This document shows positions 33,718 to 43,297 of a stretch of 64,000 nt of DNA, in pieces (positions within the stretch are counted from its first letter, which is position 1; each line of letters starts with the position of its first letter). Under the pieces are notes generated by a model that saw nothing but the letters and a program-made list of their open reading frames with translations, was not told the origin of the DNA and searched no databases. A program made the translations under genes and the position numbers. Origin of the DNA: Pseudoalteromonas lipolytica (GTDB taxonomy: Bacteria; Pseudomonadota; Gammaproteobacteria; Enterobacterales; Alteromonadaceae); contig NZ_LJTC01000002.1 in assembly GCF_001306915.1 (NCBI RefSeq), forward strand, positions 687,711 to 751,710. Direction: 5' to 3'.

Positions 33718-35445
33718 GTGGATGAAGAACTCTACAAACGTAGAATAGAACGAGAGCGCCAGGCTCGAAAAGAAGCCGAAGCGCTTTTAGAACAGAAGTC
33801 CTTAGAGTTATATGAAGCCAATATGACGCTAAAACATGCCGCCGAAAATCTAGAACAAGAAGTCATCATTCGCACCCAGGATTTAAATAAAGCCAAAGAG
33901 TTAGCCGATGCCGCCAACCAAGCTAAATCGATGTTTTTAGCGAATATGAGTCACGAAATCCGCACGCCAATGAATGCAATTCTAGGCATGGCCCACCTCG
34001 CCCTTGATACAGAATTAACCGACAAACAATATGATTACATTGAAAAAATCCAACTCTCGGCCAAATCACTGCTTGGTATTATCAATGACATTCTCGACTT
34101 TTCTAAAATAGAAGCCAATAAGCTCGAACTTGAAAACAGTGATTTTAATCTAAACAACTTTCTCGCTAACCTAGCTAATTTAGCCAGTAGCTTAATTGAG
34201 AAAAATAACATCGAAGTCATTTTTGAAATTGACGATGATATTCCTGAATTTTTAATCGGTGATGCACTTAGGCTCAATCAAGTTTTGTTAAATTTACTGA
34301 GCAATGCTATTAAGTTTTCAAACCAGCAAAATGTCACGCTAAAAATGACAAAAGAGTCACAAACCGATACCTCTCTTTGTATTAAATTTCAGGTCATTGA
34401 CCAAGGCATTGGTATGTCTCAAGAGCAAGTAAATAGTGTGTTTAAGCCTTTTTCACAAGCCGATGTTTCAACAACACGTAAGTTTGGCGGTACAGGTCTA
34501 GGTCTTGTTATCAGTAAAAAGATCATCGATCTTATGGGTGGTCACATTGAGGTAAAAAGCCAATTAAACAAAGGGAGTTGCTTTAGTTTTGATGTGTCAT
34601 TTGCGCTATCGGGTATGCAAAGCTGCCACGACACAAACATTTTCAAACATAAGCGAGCTCTTATTATTGAGCAAAGCGGCCAACCTGAAGCTATTCTCCA
34701 AAGCATGCTCAACACATTAAGCATCAATGTAAAAACTATTGATTGCATGGATGAAAAACTCTCTGAGGTCGATATTAGCCATAGTTACGACTTTATTTTT
34801 TTAGATTGGCACGTTTTAAACTGTGAACAAAATAACATTTTAGAAAACCTCAAAAAACAGCTTTCTATCGACATTAAAAAAACCATTATTCTCGCATCTT
34901 TTGAAAACCAAGAAGTTAAAGACACGCTAAGTACGCTAGATAAAACCGTTGAAGAAATACTTTTAAAGCCGATTATAAAGGGGAACCTGTTGAAAACCCT
35001 TGAGCATGTGATGGGGATCGCTACTAAAAAGGAAAACAAAGTAGATAACACCTGTTTTAAAACGCTCGCGGGCTCAAAAATACTTCTCGTTGAAGACAAC
35101 CCGCTAAACCAACAAGTCGCATCGCAAATATTGCGTTCAAATGGCTTTATTGTTGATATCGCCGAAGACGGGGTTGCAGCGATTGAAGCAGTAGAAAAAG
35201 GCACATTCGATTGCATTTTAATGGACTGTCAAATGCCAAGAATGGATGGTTATACCGCCGCGAATAAAATTAAACAGCAATCAAAGTTTGCCCATATTCC
35301 AATCATCGCCATGACCGCCAACACCATGGAAGCCGACCTAACTAAAGCAAAAGAATCTGGCATGCAAGGCTACATCGCCAAGCCAATAGAAGTGCAAACC
35401 ATGTTTGAGGTCATTGCTGAGCATTTAACGCAAAAGCCTCTGTAA
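33718..35445 (+). CDS. H-NOX-associated hybrid histidine kinase
   Basis: The 575-residue cytoplasmic protein starts at a GTG (33718) one base past the H-NOX stop. Residues 1-60 are a coiled coil with no membrane segment. Next comes the dimerisation/phosphoacceptor part [14 protein letters not shown] (H79), the HATPase domain ([10 protein letters not shown], then [19 protein letters not shown], about 185-300), a first receiver-like domain (about 320-430, with FLDWH but divergent elsewhere), and a full receiver (about 448-565, D503 in [11 protein letters not shown]). It matches the HnoK-type kinases inhibited by NO-bound H-NOX in Shewanella and Pseudoalteromonas, which feed cyclic-di-GMP or biofilm control. 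No separate response-regulator gene follows. Confidence 0.88.
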   Translation: MDEELYKRRIERERQARKEAEALLEQKSLELYEANMTLKHAAENLEQEVIIRTQDLNKAKELADAANQAKSMFLANMSHEIRTPMNAILGMAHLALDTELTDKQYDYIEKIQLSAKSLLGIINDILDFSKIEANKLELENSDFNLNNFLANLANLASSLIEKNNIEVIFEIDDDIPEFLIGDALRLNQVLLNLLSNAIKFSNQQNVTLKMTKESQTDTSLCIKFQVIDQGIGMSQEQVNSVFKPFSQADVSTTRKFGGTGLGLVISKKIIDLMGGHIEVKSQLNKGSCFSFDVSFALSGMQSCHDTNIFKHKRALIIEQSGQPEAILQSMLNTLSINVKTIDCMDEKLSEVDISHSYDFIFLDWHVLNCEQNNILENLKKQLSIDIKKTIILASFENQEVKDTLSTLDKTVEEILLKPIIKGNLLKTLEHVMGIATKKENKVDNTCFKTLAGSKILLVEDNPLNQQVASQILRSNGFIVDIAEDGVAAIEAVEKGTFDCILMDCQMPRMDGYTAANKIKQQSKFAHIPIIAMTANTMEADLTKAKESGMQGYIAKPIEVQTMFEVIAEHLTQKPL

Positions 35446-35448
35446 CTT

Positions 35449-36585
35449 TTAGTCAGTAAGCTCTATGATTTTTTGTTCACCTATTGAGTTGTTCTGCTTA
35501 CGAAACTCGTTAGGGTTAACCCCAACGATGCTTTTAAAAACACGGTTGAAGGTAGCAAGCGAAGAAAAACCACTTTCCATTGCAATACTGAGTATACTCC
35601 AATGACTTGCTTCGTCTTTTAGTAACAACCCTTGCGCATGCTGTATTCGGTACTGATTAATAAATAAATTAAAATTTGTAGCTTTAAAGTGGTAACGAAT
35701 TGCCCGGCTGATCTTATACTCAGGTACTGCTAATGCTTGGGCAAAATCAGAAATTTTCAAATTAGTTTGCAAATAAACCTGCTTATTGATGAGTGCTTCT
35801 ATACCAGTAATAAGCTCAGCCTCTACCTCATTATTTTCAGATTGTTCAGCCTGATTGGTAGCTTTCACTACCTTTTCAGAGTTCACCACTTTGCTATCAA
35901 CAGCTTCAGGCACGCTGTTGTGGGCACGTTTTTGCAAGAACATTACTAGCTGCATGGCAAATACAATCAACAATGCAGATGAGGTAATTATAAGCGGCTC
36001 AAATTGTCGAAACTCGCTCTCACTGAATAAAAATTTAGGCAAAATGCTGGCATTAAATACAGCTAAGAAGTAGCAGCTAGCAAAAATCTTTGCCTGCAAC
36101 TTTTGCGTTTCTGTTTTACCTTTATAACCCCGTAATGCTTCCCAAAAAGAGAGCACCAGAATACTAGACGATAGCAACACCGTTATTTCGGCCATACCTT
36201 GCTTTAAACGCCACATAAATTGGCTATCAGGGAAAAGCTTTACATCAATATTCACCAAATAATGCCACGTCTGGTTAAACATAATTAACCCCGCAATAAC
36301 AGTTGCCACTGCAATATGCACCTTAGAAATAGGCTTTTGCTCTCGAAATAAAGTCCGTGAGATAAGCCAAGCCATATTACAAGTTGCGCAGGTAAATAAG
36401 CCAATTAAATAACTGTAAACACCAATACTGGGCGCACTAATTTGTTGCACCCCAACCATGCAAAGCGAGCCACAAAATACAGCAAACAGATAATGAATAA
36501 GTTGCTTTTCTTTTTTCATGCCATTTAGCAGCATGAGCCCCATACAAACGAAAACGAGTAAGTAATAAGGGGATGTATTTTGCAT
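35449..36585 (-). CDS. Membrane-bound AraC-family regulator
   Basis: The 378-residue protein has an N-terminal membrane part of about seven helices (residues 1-220), a polar linker (about 225-270), and a C-terminal AraC DNA-binding domain (about 275-370: LKISDFAQALAVPEYKISRAIRYHF and SILSIAMESGFSSLATFNRVFKSIVGVNPNEFRK). This is the architecture of AraC regulators that sense a signal at or in the inner membrane. It is convergent with the hybrid-kinase gene, 3 bases apart. The target may be the DUF2306 gene, which is divergent from it; this is a guess from position. Confidence 0.88.
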   Translation of the reverse strand: MQNTSPYYLLVFVCMGLMLLNGMKKEKQLIHYLFAVFCGSLCMVGVQQISAPSIGVYSYLIGLFTCATCNMAWLISRTLFREQKPISKVHIAVATVIAGLIMFNQTWHYLVNIDVKLFPDSQFMWRLKQGMAEITVLLSSSILVLSFWEALRGYKGKTETQKLQAKIFASCYFLAVFNASILPKFLFSESEFRQFEPLIITSSALLIVFAMQLVMFLQKRAHNSVPEAVDSKVVNSEKVVKATNQAEQSENNEVEAELITGIEALINKQVYLQTNLKISDFAQALAVPEYKISRAIRYHFKATNFNLFINQYRIQHAQGLLLKDEASHWSILSIAMESGFSSLATFNRVFKSIVGVNPNEFRKQNNSIGEQKIIELTD

Positions 36586-36800
36586 AACTCTTCATGCCTT
36601 AAATTGGGTGATTGATGAATTTTTTACCAATCAGATAAGTGTACTTTTTCAAAATCAACATAGCAAAAAGAGTTTGTTAGTGAATGTGTCAAACCCTGTG
36701 TGAGTTCTCATAAATAATCACAATATTTTATTGATCAAATTTCGAATTTGAGAAGAGTTTCTTCTCTAGCCCTTTATATTTGCGGTATTAGAAAAATATA

Positions 36801-37622
36801 ATGGATTTGATGATGTTTAACAAAAATAGCAAACTCACGCCTTTAAAGGCGCTCGAATACAGTAAAAAGCTTTGGTTTATTAGCCTGATAATGGCGCAAA
36901 CTTGCTTTGTGATTTACCTCATTCTTGGTTATGGAGTGACAGGGTTAACTACAGGTCTTTCTGGTTGGAACCGACTTAATAACACCGCTTATGTTGCCAA
37001 TGATGCAACGGGGAATTTGATGTATGCAGTGCATGTATTATTTGCTGTCGTGATGATCCTTGGCGGAAGCTTACAGCTGATTGAAAAACTGAGAACAAAA
37101 TACCGAACATTTCATCGCTATAATGGCCGTGTATTTGTTGTTTTAGCTTGCTGTATTTCATTTGCTGGCATGTATTTAATGATAGTAAGAGGAACGGTTG
37201 GTAATACCTTGATGCATGCGCTGACAATGTTTGGCGGCTTAGTGGTTATCGTATCAAGTCTATTTGCGGTTAAAACCGCAAGGGCTCGTAACTTCAACGC
37301 CCATCAAGTATGGGCCATACGCTTATATCTTGCCGCTAACGGTGTGTTGTTTTTTAGATTACTCATATTTGCATGGTTTTTAGTATTTGGCACCTTAGGC
37401 GTCGATACCGCTACATTTACAGGGCCTGCCGTGCTTGCCGTTAGCCTTTGCTCTTACTTAGTCCCCCTTTTAATAGCCGAACTTGTCCGCTATGCAGCTC
37501 GAACGAATATTACCTTTATCACTATCGGCACCGCCTGTTTGATGACGCTAATATCAATCGTGTTCTTAATCGGCTTATTTGGGGTGACTATGGCAAACTG
37601 GTACCCAGCTATTGTTAGCTAA
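36801..37622 (+). CDS. DUF2306 integral membrane protein
   Basis: The 273-residue protein has seven hydrophobic segments and the DUF2306 pattern FHRYNGRVFVVLACCISFAGMYL, followed by NFNAHQVWAIRLYLAANGVLFFRLL. Proteins of this family often have conserved His in membrane helices, and a role in redox or heme chemistry has been suggested, but function is unknown. It is divergent from the membrane-bound AraC-type gene, which may regulate it. A hairpin follows. Confidence 0.82.
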   Translation: MDLMMFNKNSKLTPLKALEYSKKLWFISLIMAQTCFVIYLILGYGVTGLTTGLSGWNRLNNTAYVANDATGNLMYAVHVLFAVVMILGGSLQLIEKLRTKYRTFHRYNGRVFVVLACCISFAGMYLMIVRGTVGNTLMHALTMFGGLVVIVSSLFAVKTARARNFNAHQVWAIRLYLAANGVLFFRLLIFAWFLVFGTLGVDTATFTGPAVLAVSLCSYLVPLLIAELVRYAARTNITFITIGTACLMTLISIVFLIGLFGVTMANWYPAIVS

Positions 37623-37638
37623 CTAAACCTCATACAAT

Positions 37639-37662
37639 AAAGCCACCTGAGTAGATGGCTTT
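37639..37662. terminator. Hairpin between convergent genes
   Basis: AAAGCCA (37639-37645) pairs with TGGCTTT (37656-37662) around a 10-base loop between the DUF2306 gene and the GH43 gene. The flanks are only mildly T-rich. Confidence 0.5.
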
Positions 37663-37689
37663 GTAAGCGAATTTTGAATCACTGTAAAA

Positions 37690-38691
37690 TTAATACAATT
37701 CAAATAGCGGACGACCATTTTCGTCGTATTTTACTTCCATCACACGAGCGTGGCGGTTTGGATCGTAAAGTGGATCTTTTACTATTTCCTCAAGTGGACG
37801 AGTGTCTGTTTTTGGCACCACACTTGGTTCACCAACTGCGTGCTCATAGTCTCGGGCATGGTAAATACAAAGTGGTGTTTCACCATCTTCAGCTACTGTA
37901 AAACAGTTATGACCTGGGCCGAAAATTTTCTTATCAACACTTGTTTCAAGTACTGGCATACGTGTTTTGGTCCACGAATTACGATCAAGTAAATCGCTGT
38001 TTTCATCCGCTTCCATATAGCCCATACAGTAACATGCACCTGTTGCGCTTGCAGAGAAAGCAATGAAGATTTTACCGTTATTTTTAAGTACTGCAGGGCC
38101 TTCGTTTACCCAAAAGTCGACACGCTCCCAATCGTAATCAGGTGTCGTCAGCATAAACTGCGCTGTTTTTAGCTTAATTGGAGATTCCATCTCAGCTAAA
38201 TACAGGTTGGATGCCGCAAATTGACCACCCGTTTTCTCTGCCCAGCAGAAGTAACGCTTACCGTTATTTTCAAAAATAGTGGCATCTAGAGAAAAATCAG
38301 TGAATGACTTTTCATCGCCCTCAGCCGCTTGCATCATGCCAAGCTCAACCCATTCATCATTTAACGGATCTTGACCTTTACACTCAAGCACATACGGGCG
38401 TAATGCCCAAATATCACTTTCTTCACTCGCTGCAAAATAGATATACCATTTGCCATCGAGGTAATGAATTTCAGGTGCCCAGATATGACGACTCATCGGG
38501 CCGCTGTCATGTTTGAACCAAATATCAAAGGTTTCAGCGTCTTTTAGGCCCTCTAATGTAGCAGCCCTACGAAGTTCAATGCGATCATAAGTTGGTACAG
38601 AACCGGTAAAATAATAAAAACCATCGCTGTGCTTATGCACAAATGGATCGGCACGCTGCTCTACTAACGGACTATTTGTTTGTAATGTCAT
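37690..38691 (-). CDS. Cytoplasmic glycoside hydrolase family 43
   Basis: The 333-residue protein lacks a signal peptide. It shows the five-bladed propeller pattern of GH43: RADPFVHKHSDGFYYFTGS with the general-base Asp (D15), HIWAPEIHYLDGKWYIYFAA, SLDATIFENNGKRYFCWAE with the second Asp, and VNEGPAVLKNNGKIFIAFSA with the acid Glu. Members remove arabinose or xylose from plant or algal oligosaccharides. The length is that of single-domain, arabinosidase-like members that follow this motif order. The 90-base gap to the Kelch gene on the same strand allows co-transcription. Confidence 0.88.
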   Translation of the reverse strand: MTLQTNSPLVEQRADPFVHKHSDGFYYFTGSVPTYDRIELRRAATLEGLKDAETFDIWFKHDSGPMSRHIWAPEIHYLDGKWYIYFAASEESDIWALRPYVLECKGQDPLNDEWVELGMMQAAEGDEKSFTDFSLDATIFENNGKRYFCWAEKTGGQFAASNLYLAEMESPIKLKTAQFMLTTPDYDWERVDFWVNEGPAVLKNNGKIFIAFSASATGACYCMGYMEADENSDLLDRNSWTKTRMPVLETSVDKKIFGPGHNCFTVAEDGETPLCIYHARDYEHAVGEPSVVPKTDTRPLEEIVKDPLYDPNRHARVMEVKYDENGRPLFELY

Positions 38692-38781
38692 CTTGAAACC
38701 TGATCGTTAAATTTTAATTTGTATTATTTTATTACTTTTTGATGAGAATACAAATATAACATTATTTTTAACAGACAGTAA

Positions 38782-39780
38782 TCATAAACCTTTCATACCT
38801 TCAAGCAGCACATTTGCATTATTAACTTCACGGCTCGTTTCAGAAAGTCCTACCTTTGTGGCGCCACCCACTAGCCAAATTTGGCCGTTTAACGTAACAG
38901 CTCCTAAACCGTGGCGTGGCGTTTGCCACTCGAAAGATTTGCGCCATTGCTGCTTAGACAAATCATAGCTAAAAACCTCACGATCAACTCCTTTGCTATG
39001 TTCACCGCCAAACACAGTGATAGCATTATCAATAACCGCTGCCGCATGCCCTGCCCGTGCTTTAGGGAGTGCTGCATGTGCTTGCCATGTGTTTGTATTG
39101 GGTAAGTATTCGAGCATGTCTGAGTTAGGCTCACCGCCAACGGTTCTGCCACCTAGCACAAACCAACGACCGTTTACTTGAGCACTCGCCGCACTGTTTC
39201 TAGCTGAAGGTAAAGGAGCCGCTTCTGTAAATGTGAAGCTATTAGGATCAAAGACTAAATGCTCACTCACATCTAAACTATGTTGCCATTGCCCATTTTT
39301 TTCACTGTTTGGGCTGCGGCCACCAGCTAAATGCACTTTACCATCAAGCACTGCGCCCACCGTTTCACTTAACGCAAAAGGTAAACTCGCCACCTTTTGC
39401 CATGCATTAGCGCCTTTATCTAGCATTAACACATCACGGCTATTGGTCCACTGGCCTTGGCTATTAACAAAGCCTCCAAAAGCAAATAGTCTGTTTTCTA
39501 CTGCGATTAAATACGTGTGATGACGCCCTTCAGGCAAACTAGGTGCTGATTGCCAACTTGCATACTCGGGTGACCAAAAATGAACTTTTGCTGTCATCTT
39601 ACCCGCTGATGCTGGCAGCTCGGTAGAGATACCTCCTGCAACCCAAATCTGTTGATTCATGACTGTAGGGTAGATTTCTTGTATAGCCTCAGGGAGCTTT
39701 GGTGCTAACGGCTCTTTTGCCGATAACGTATAAGGTAAACAAGTAATAGAAAATGCTAACAACAGTTTGGCTAAGCGCAT
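38782..39780 (-). CDS. Secreted Kelch-repeat beta-propeller protein
   Basis: The 332-residue protein has a signal peptide (MRLAKLLLAFSITCLPYTLSA) and about six Kelch blades, each with a G-G pair followed by a W-containing strand (for example NRLFAFGGFVNSQGQWTNSRD, GKVHLAGGRSPNSEKNGQWQ, and WFVLGGRTVGGEPNSDMLEY). Periplasmic six-bladed Kelch proteins include N-acetylneuraminate epimerase, but the residues that would decide this cannot be judged here. A clear start with aagga lies 7 bases upstream. It may act with the GH43 enzyme encoded after it, or may be independent. Confidence 0.78.
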   Translation of the reverse strand: MRLAKLLLAFSITCLPYTLSAKEPLAPKLPEAIQEIYPTVMNQQIWVAGGISTELPASAGKMTAKVHFWSPEYASWQSAPSLPEGRHHTYLIAVENRLFAFGGFVNSQGQWTNSRDVLMLDKGANAWQKVASLPFALSETVGAVLDGKVHLAGGRSPNSEKNGQWQHSLDVSEHLVFDPNSFTFTEAAPLPSARNSAASAQVNGRWFVLGGRTVGGEPNSDMLEYLPNTNTWQAHAALPKARAGHAAAVIDNAITVFGGEHSKGVDREVFSYDLSKQQWRKSFEWQTPRHGLGAVTLNGQIWLVGGATKVGLSETSREVNNANVLLEGMKGL

Positions 39781-39894
39781 ATAAATCCTTAATAAGCAGT
39801 TGATTAGCTAAAGACTAAGCCAGCTGTACCTATTCGTACACTGCCAAATAGTCTTACTCGAACAACGATTACTATTCCTAAATGACATTAAATT

Positions 39895-39907
39895 GATATA
39901 TTATAAC
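39895..39907. promoter_or_regulatory. Zur box of the zigA operon
   Basis: GATATATTATAAC matches the Zur core GTTATANTATAAC at 11 of 13 positions and is placed 46 bases before the zigA start. Zinc-chaperone genes of this type are commonly Zur-repressed. Confidence 0.65.
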
Positions 39908-39952
39908 AAAACGTTTAGCGTATTTTGTTTAATCTTATTAAGGGTCACTACC

Positions 39953-41149
39953 ATGAGCAAACTCCCCGTCACCGTGCTCTCTGGCTTTTTAGGTGCAGGT
40001 AAAACCACTGTGCTCAGCCATATTTTAAATAACCGTGAAGACAAAAAAGTGGCTGTAATCGTCAATGATATGAGCGAAATAAACATCGATGCAGCGACAG
40101 TTAAAAACGATGTTTCGCTTAGCCGCGGCGAAGAAAAACTAGTAGAAATGAGCAATGGTTGCATTTGCTGCACACTGCGTGAAGACTTACTCATTGAAGT
40201 ACGCGCTTTAGCGCAAACAGGCCAATTTGATTATTTGGTTATTGAGTCAACCGGTATTTCAGAGCCCCTTCCTGTTGCCGAAACATTTACCTTTGCCGAT
40301 GAAGATGGCGTGTCACTGTCTGATGTTGCAAGGCTTGATACCATGGTCACGGTCGTTGATGCCGTTAATTTTTTAAACGACTTTAACGAAGCCAAATTCT
40401 TACAAGAAACCAACGAACACTTAGGTGATGAAGATGAGCGAAGCGTAGCCGACTTACTCATTGATCAAGTTGAGTTTGCTGATGTCATTTTAATTAGTAA
40501 AACAGACCTAATTAGTGCCGATGAACTTGAGAGTTTAAAAGCCATTTTAAACTCATTAAATACTTCTGCAGAGCTAATTGCCATTGAAAATGGCCAAGTT
40601 GATATCAATACAATTTTGGGCACGGGCCTGTTTAACTTTGAAAAAGCTCAGCAAGCACCTGGCTGGCTAAAAGAACTGCGCGGCGAACATACCCCAGAAA
40701 CCGAAGAATACGATATTAGCAGCTTTACTTACGGGGCCCGCCGACCTTTTCACCCTGAAAAATTTTATAACTTTATTCATAACAATCAGCGCGAAGGCAA
40801 ATTACTTCGTTCCAAAGGCTACTTTTGGTTAGCCTCTCGACCACAATTTGCTTGCCAATGGAATCAAGCTGGCGGCATAGCCCGCTATGGTTTTGGCGGA
40901 ATTTTTTGGAAAGCCTTACCGCAAGATCAGTGGCCAACAGATAGCGACTACTTAGATTCAATTAACCAAGTATGGCAAGAGCCCTTTGGTGATATGCGCC
41001 AAGAGCTGGTTTTTATTGGTCAAAACCTCAATCAAGCAGCGATCATTCAAGCTCTCGATAACTGCTTACTTAGCGACGATGAACTATTAGCAGGCAAAGC
41101 GCTTTGGCAAACCCTGCCCGATCCATTTCCTGTTTGGGAGGAAGCATAA
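39953..41149 (+). CDS. zigA: ZigA-type zinc GTPase chaperone (COG0523/CobW)
   Basis: The start at 39953 follows aagggt; the frame is open from 39893. The 398-residue protein has Walker [11 protein letters not shown], the metal-binding GCICCTL (CxCC type), the GTPase switch regions [10 protein letters not shown] and ISKTDL, and a C-terminal CobW domain (about 265-370). ZigA delivers zinc to apo-enzymes when zinc is short. A Zur-like site precedes it, and the DUF1826 gene overlaps its stop by one base (TAATG). Confidence 0.88.
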   Translation: MSKLPVTVLSGFLGAGKTTVLSHILNNREDKKVAVIVNDMSEINIDAATVKNDVSLSRGEEKLVEMSNGCICCTLREDLLIEVRALAQTGQFDYLVIESTGISEPLPVAETFTFADEDGVSLSDVARLDTMVTVVDAVNFLNDFNEAKFLQETNEHLGDEDERSVADLLIDQVEFADVILISKTDLISADELESLKAILNSLNTSAELIAIENGQVDINTILGTGLFNFEKAQQAPGWLKELRGEHTPETEEYDISSFTYGARRPFHPEKFYNFIHNNQREGKLLRSKGYFWLASRPQFACQWNQAGGIARYGFGGIFWKALPQDQWPTDSDYLDSINQVWQEPFGDMRQELVFIGQNLNQAAIIQALDNCLLSDDELLAGKALWQTLPDPFPVWEEA

Positions 41150-41817
41150 TGACAGCCTACGCATTAGAACATGACACTGATAACCTACCATCAGCGGCAG
41201 CAACAGCGCTAAGCCCTGTGGTGTTTTCACAAATTTATAAACCTGAGCATAACATTGCAATTTGGCAGCGTAACTTAACTGAACAGCTGCAATCAGAAGT
41301 AGCTGAGAGTATTACAGCCAACCCAGAGCTCAGTATTAACGCTGTGATCAATCAAAACAGCATTGTGGCTGACATTGATAAAGCCCTTGAAAAACTACCT
41401 CAAGCAAAAGAGCTTAAAGCCGACCTCGCTCAGCTTGTTGATATGTTTTGTTATTTATTTGAGTTAAAGCGCACCGGATTACGCCTAAGAGTTCTTGAAC
41501 GTGCCATGTGCCCACGTTTTCATGTTGATAAAGTCCCTTGCCGGTTAGTCAGCACATATTATGGTAGTGGTTCGCAGTGGTTGCAAAATGCAGGACTTGA
41601 TCGCACCAAACTTGGCGCTGGTCATCAAGGATTAAGCGATGAAGAATCAGGATTAATGACAGCAAATGCTAAAATTCACTCTCTAAATGTGGGTGATGTA
41701 GCCTTATTAAAAGGCGAAACTTGGCAAGATAACGAAGGCAAAGGCCTTGTGCACCGCTCACCAGCACTCGCTGCTGGCGAAAAACGACTACTTGTAACCC
41801 TTGACTTTATTGCTTAA
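41149..41817 (+). CDS. DUF1826 protein, zinc-limitation partner
   Basis: The start is the ATG at 41149 that shares a base with the zigA stop; the frame is open from 41104. The 222-residue protein has no signal peptide. Motifs typical of DUF1826 include RLRVLERAMCPRFHVDKVPCRLVSTYYGSGSQWL and GDVALLKGETW, with several conserved His and Cys. Proteins of this family are often next to COG0523 GTPases under Zur control and may be zinc-sparing enzymes or clients. The function is not established. Confidence 0.82.
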   Translation: MTAYALEHDTDNLPSAAATALSPVVFSQIYKPEHNIAIWQRNLTEQLQSEVAESITANPELSINAVINQNSIVADIDKALEKLPQAKELKADLAQLVDMFCYLFELKRTGLRLRVLERAMCPRFHVDKVPCRLVSTYYGSGSQWLQNAGLDRTKLGAGHQGLSDEESGLMTANAKIHSLNVGDVALLKGETWQDNEGKGLVHRSPALAAGEKRLLVTLDFIA

Positions 41818-41886
41818 TTCGAGCGTACCTGTTGCGTCTATTGATTTTAATAGGCGCTATTTCATTCAAGAATACACAACAACTGC

Positions 41887-42609
41887 TCATGGCTTTAAAT
41901 TAACGAAAAGCATACTAAGCGCACTTGCAATTGCTGATAGAGCAAACATCCTTAGTAACAAAATTAAGACATTCCCTGCACCACCAGCAAAAGTGCCTTT
42001 AAAGCTTAATGGATAGCCATGAAAAACCATTAAATATAATACGTTAAAAAGCCCTACCCGCATCCCGTCAATTTCATGGGTATCACCATTTTTTAAGTGA
42101 ATTTCACACACATGCAAAGTAGGTAATCTAACTCGGGGTTCGCCAAACTTTCGTTTGCGTTTTAGATCCATCGTATAGTGAAATAACACCTCTGCGATTT
42201 CATTTTTAGCAATTGTGATGGGACGATTTTGGTGCTTTTTAAACGTCAACTTATCAACTTTAAGCTCATCCTTGCTTATGCTCATTGCCCATTTAGAACC
42301 AAAGCCATACTTCTTGTAAGTCATGATGCGTTTGGTAATAAACACCAATAAAAAGCTTGTAAGGCAAATTAAAAAAGCCAACCATGGTTTAACAGCATCT
42401 ACTAAATAAAAACTAGATAGTGAAATTGCGCATACCATAAGCGCAAAAAACACTTCGGCCCACCCAGATAACGTCGCTAAGCCTGGCAAAGATTCTAGTT
42501 CTGTTAATGAATCTTCGGTTAGTGACGATTTTCCTTTAAAGGCAGCATATCGAAACCATTTTTTATCATTTAAATCCAGTTCCAGTGAGTGCTTAGCCAT
42601 AGAACCCAT
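41887..42609 (-). CDS. Membrane protein, paralogue of the gene at 50886
   Basis: The start is placed at 42609, six bases after aaaggg; the frame is open from 42645. The 240-residue protein has two membrane helices (about 53-75 and 80-102), a soluble middle region of about 90 residues with beta character (LPTLHVCEIHLKNGDTHEIDGMRVGLFNVLYLMVFHGYPL), and one C-terminal helix (about 210-235). It shares the pattern KHSLELDLNDKKWFRY...SLPGLATLSG with the 240-residue product at 50886-51608, where most positions match. The family is not recognised. The middle region resembles PH-like or bacterial membrane-associated regulatory domains. It is a single gene convergent with DUF1826. Confidence 0.7.
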   Translation of the reverse strand: MGSMAKHSLELDLNDKKWFRYAAFKGKSSLTEDSLTELESLPGLATLSGWAEVFFALMVCAISLSSFYLVDAVKPWLAFLICLTSFLLVFITKRIMTYKKYGFGSKWAMSISKDELKVDKLTFKKHQNRPITIAKNEIAEVLFHYTMDLKRKRKFGEPRVRLPTLHVCEIHLKNGDTHEIDGMRVGLFNVLYLMVFHGYPLSFKGTFAGGAGNVLILLLRMFALSAIASALSMLFVNLKP

Positions 42610-42802
42610 AAACATCCCTTTTAAAATAAAGCTTAATAAGAACAACCTTCATTGTTCCTTAAACTTATACACAACCCGACCTTACGAGTAAATACTCAAA
42701 GAACTAATAAGTTAGGTTTAACTTGGCATATAATATGTTCAGTAATTAATCAAAAACGAGCTAAACTACGTATATTAAAGAAATTAATTTGTGTGAGTTG
42801 AT

Positions 42803-43276
42803 ATGGAGCGCATTTTTCAAAATAGCCGGTTTTTAGTTATTATCGCGATTCTCACCACGGCCATTTCATCGTTACTCGTTTACATTGCCTGTGTGAATAT
42901 CGTTTTCAATGTTGTTAAAGTCACCATCACCGCGCTACCTGACTCAGCAAAAGGAGGGAAAGAGTTAATTGTCGAGCTTTTAAAAATTCTCGACCTATTA
43001 CTCATCGGCATTACTCTTCAAGTCATTACCATCAGTCTGTACCGGCTATTTATATCGCCCTCAACAACAAAAAGCAGCCAGTTTTTGGCCGCCTTTCATA
43101 TCGAAGATTTTCATGACTTAAAAATTACTTTAGTGCAGGTAACATCTGTGATTTTGGTGATTCTGTTTTTAGAACACGCCGTTGAGTTTGGCGGCACAAT
43201 AGAAACCCTCTACCTTGGTATTTCTATTGCGATTGTGGTTGCCGCCTCGACCTTTGCATGGCGCTCAATGAAATAG
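42803..43276 (+). CDS. yqhA: YqhA family (UPF0114) membrane protein
   Basis: The 157-residue protein has four hydrophobic helices (about 8-36, 57-80, 103-123 and 130-152) and the YqhA-type sequence LIVELLKILDLLLIGITLQVITISLYRLFI. Function is unknown for the whole UPF0114 family. The start is 23 bases after an AT-rich promoter-like stretch. It is a single gene. Confidence 0.82.
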   Translation: MERIFQNSRFLVIIAILTTAISSLLVYIACVNIVFNVVKVTITALPDSAKGGKELIVELLKILDLLLIGITLQVITISLYRLFISPSTTKSSQFLAAFHIEDFHDLKITLVQVTSVILVILFLEHAVEFGGTIETLYLGISIAIVVAASTFAWRSMK

Positions 43277-43297
43277 TGAACACTCACATACGTTAGT

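Noticed and set aside
33718..35445. Frameshift or gene split in the hybrid kinase because its first receiver is weak
   Set aside because: The frame is continuous with normal coding character. The first receiver keeps an Asp (FLDWH) and degenerate receivers are common in hybrid kinases.
41801..42016. 71-codon plus-strand frame after the DUF1826 gene
   Set aside because: It overlaps the DUF1826 end and lies largely antisense to the membrane-protein gene at 41887, without a family pattern or ribosome site.
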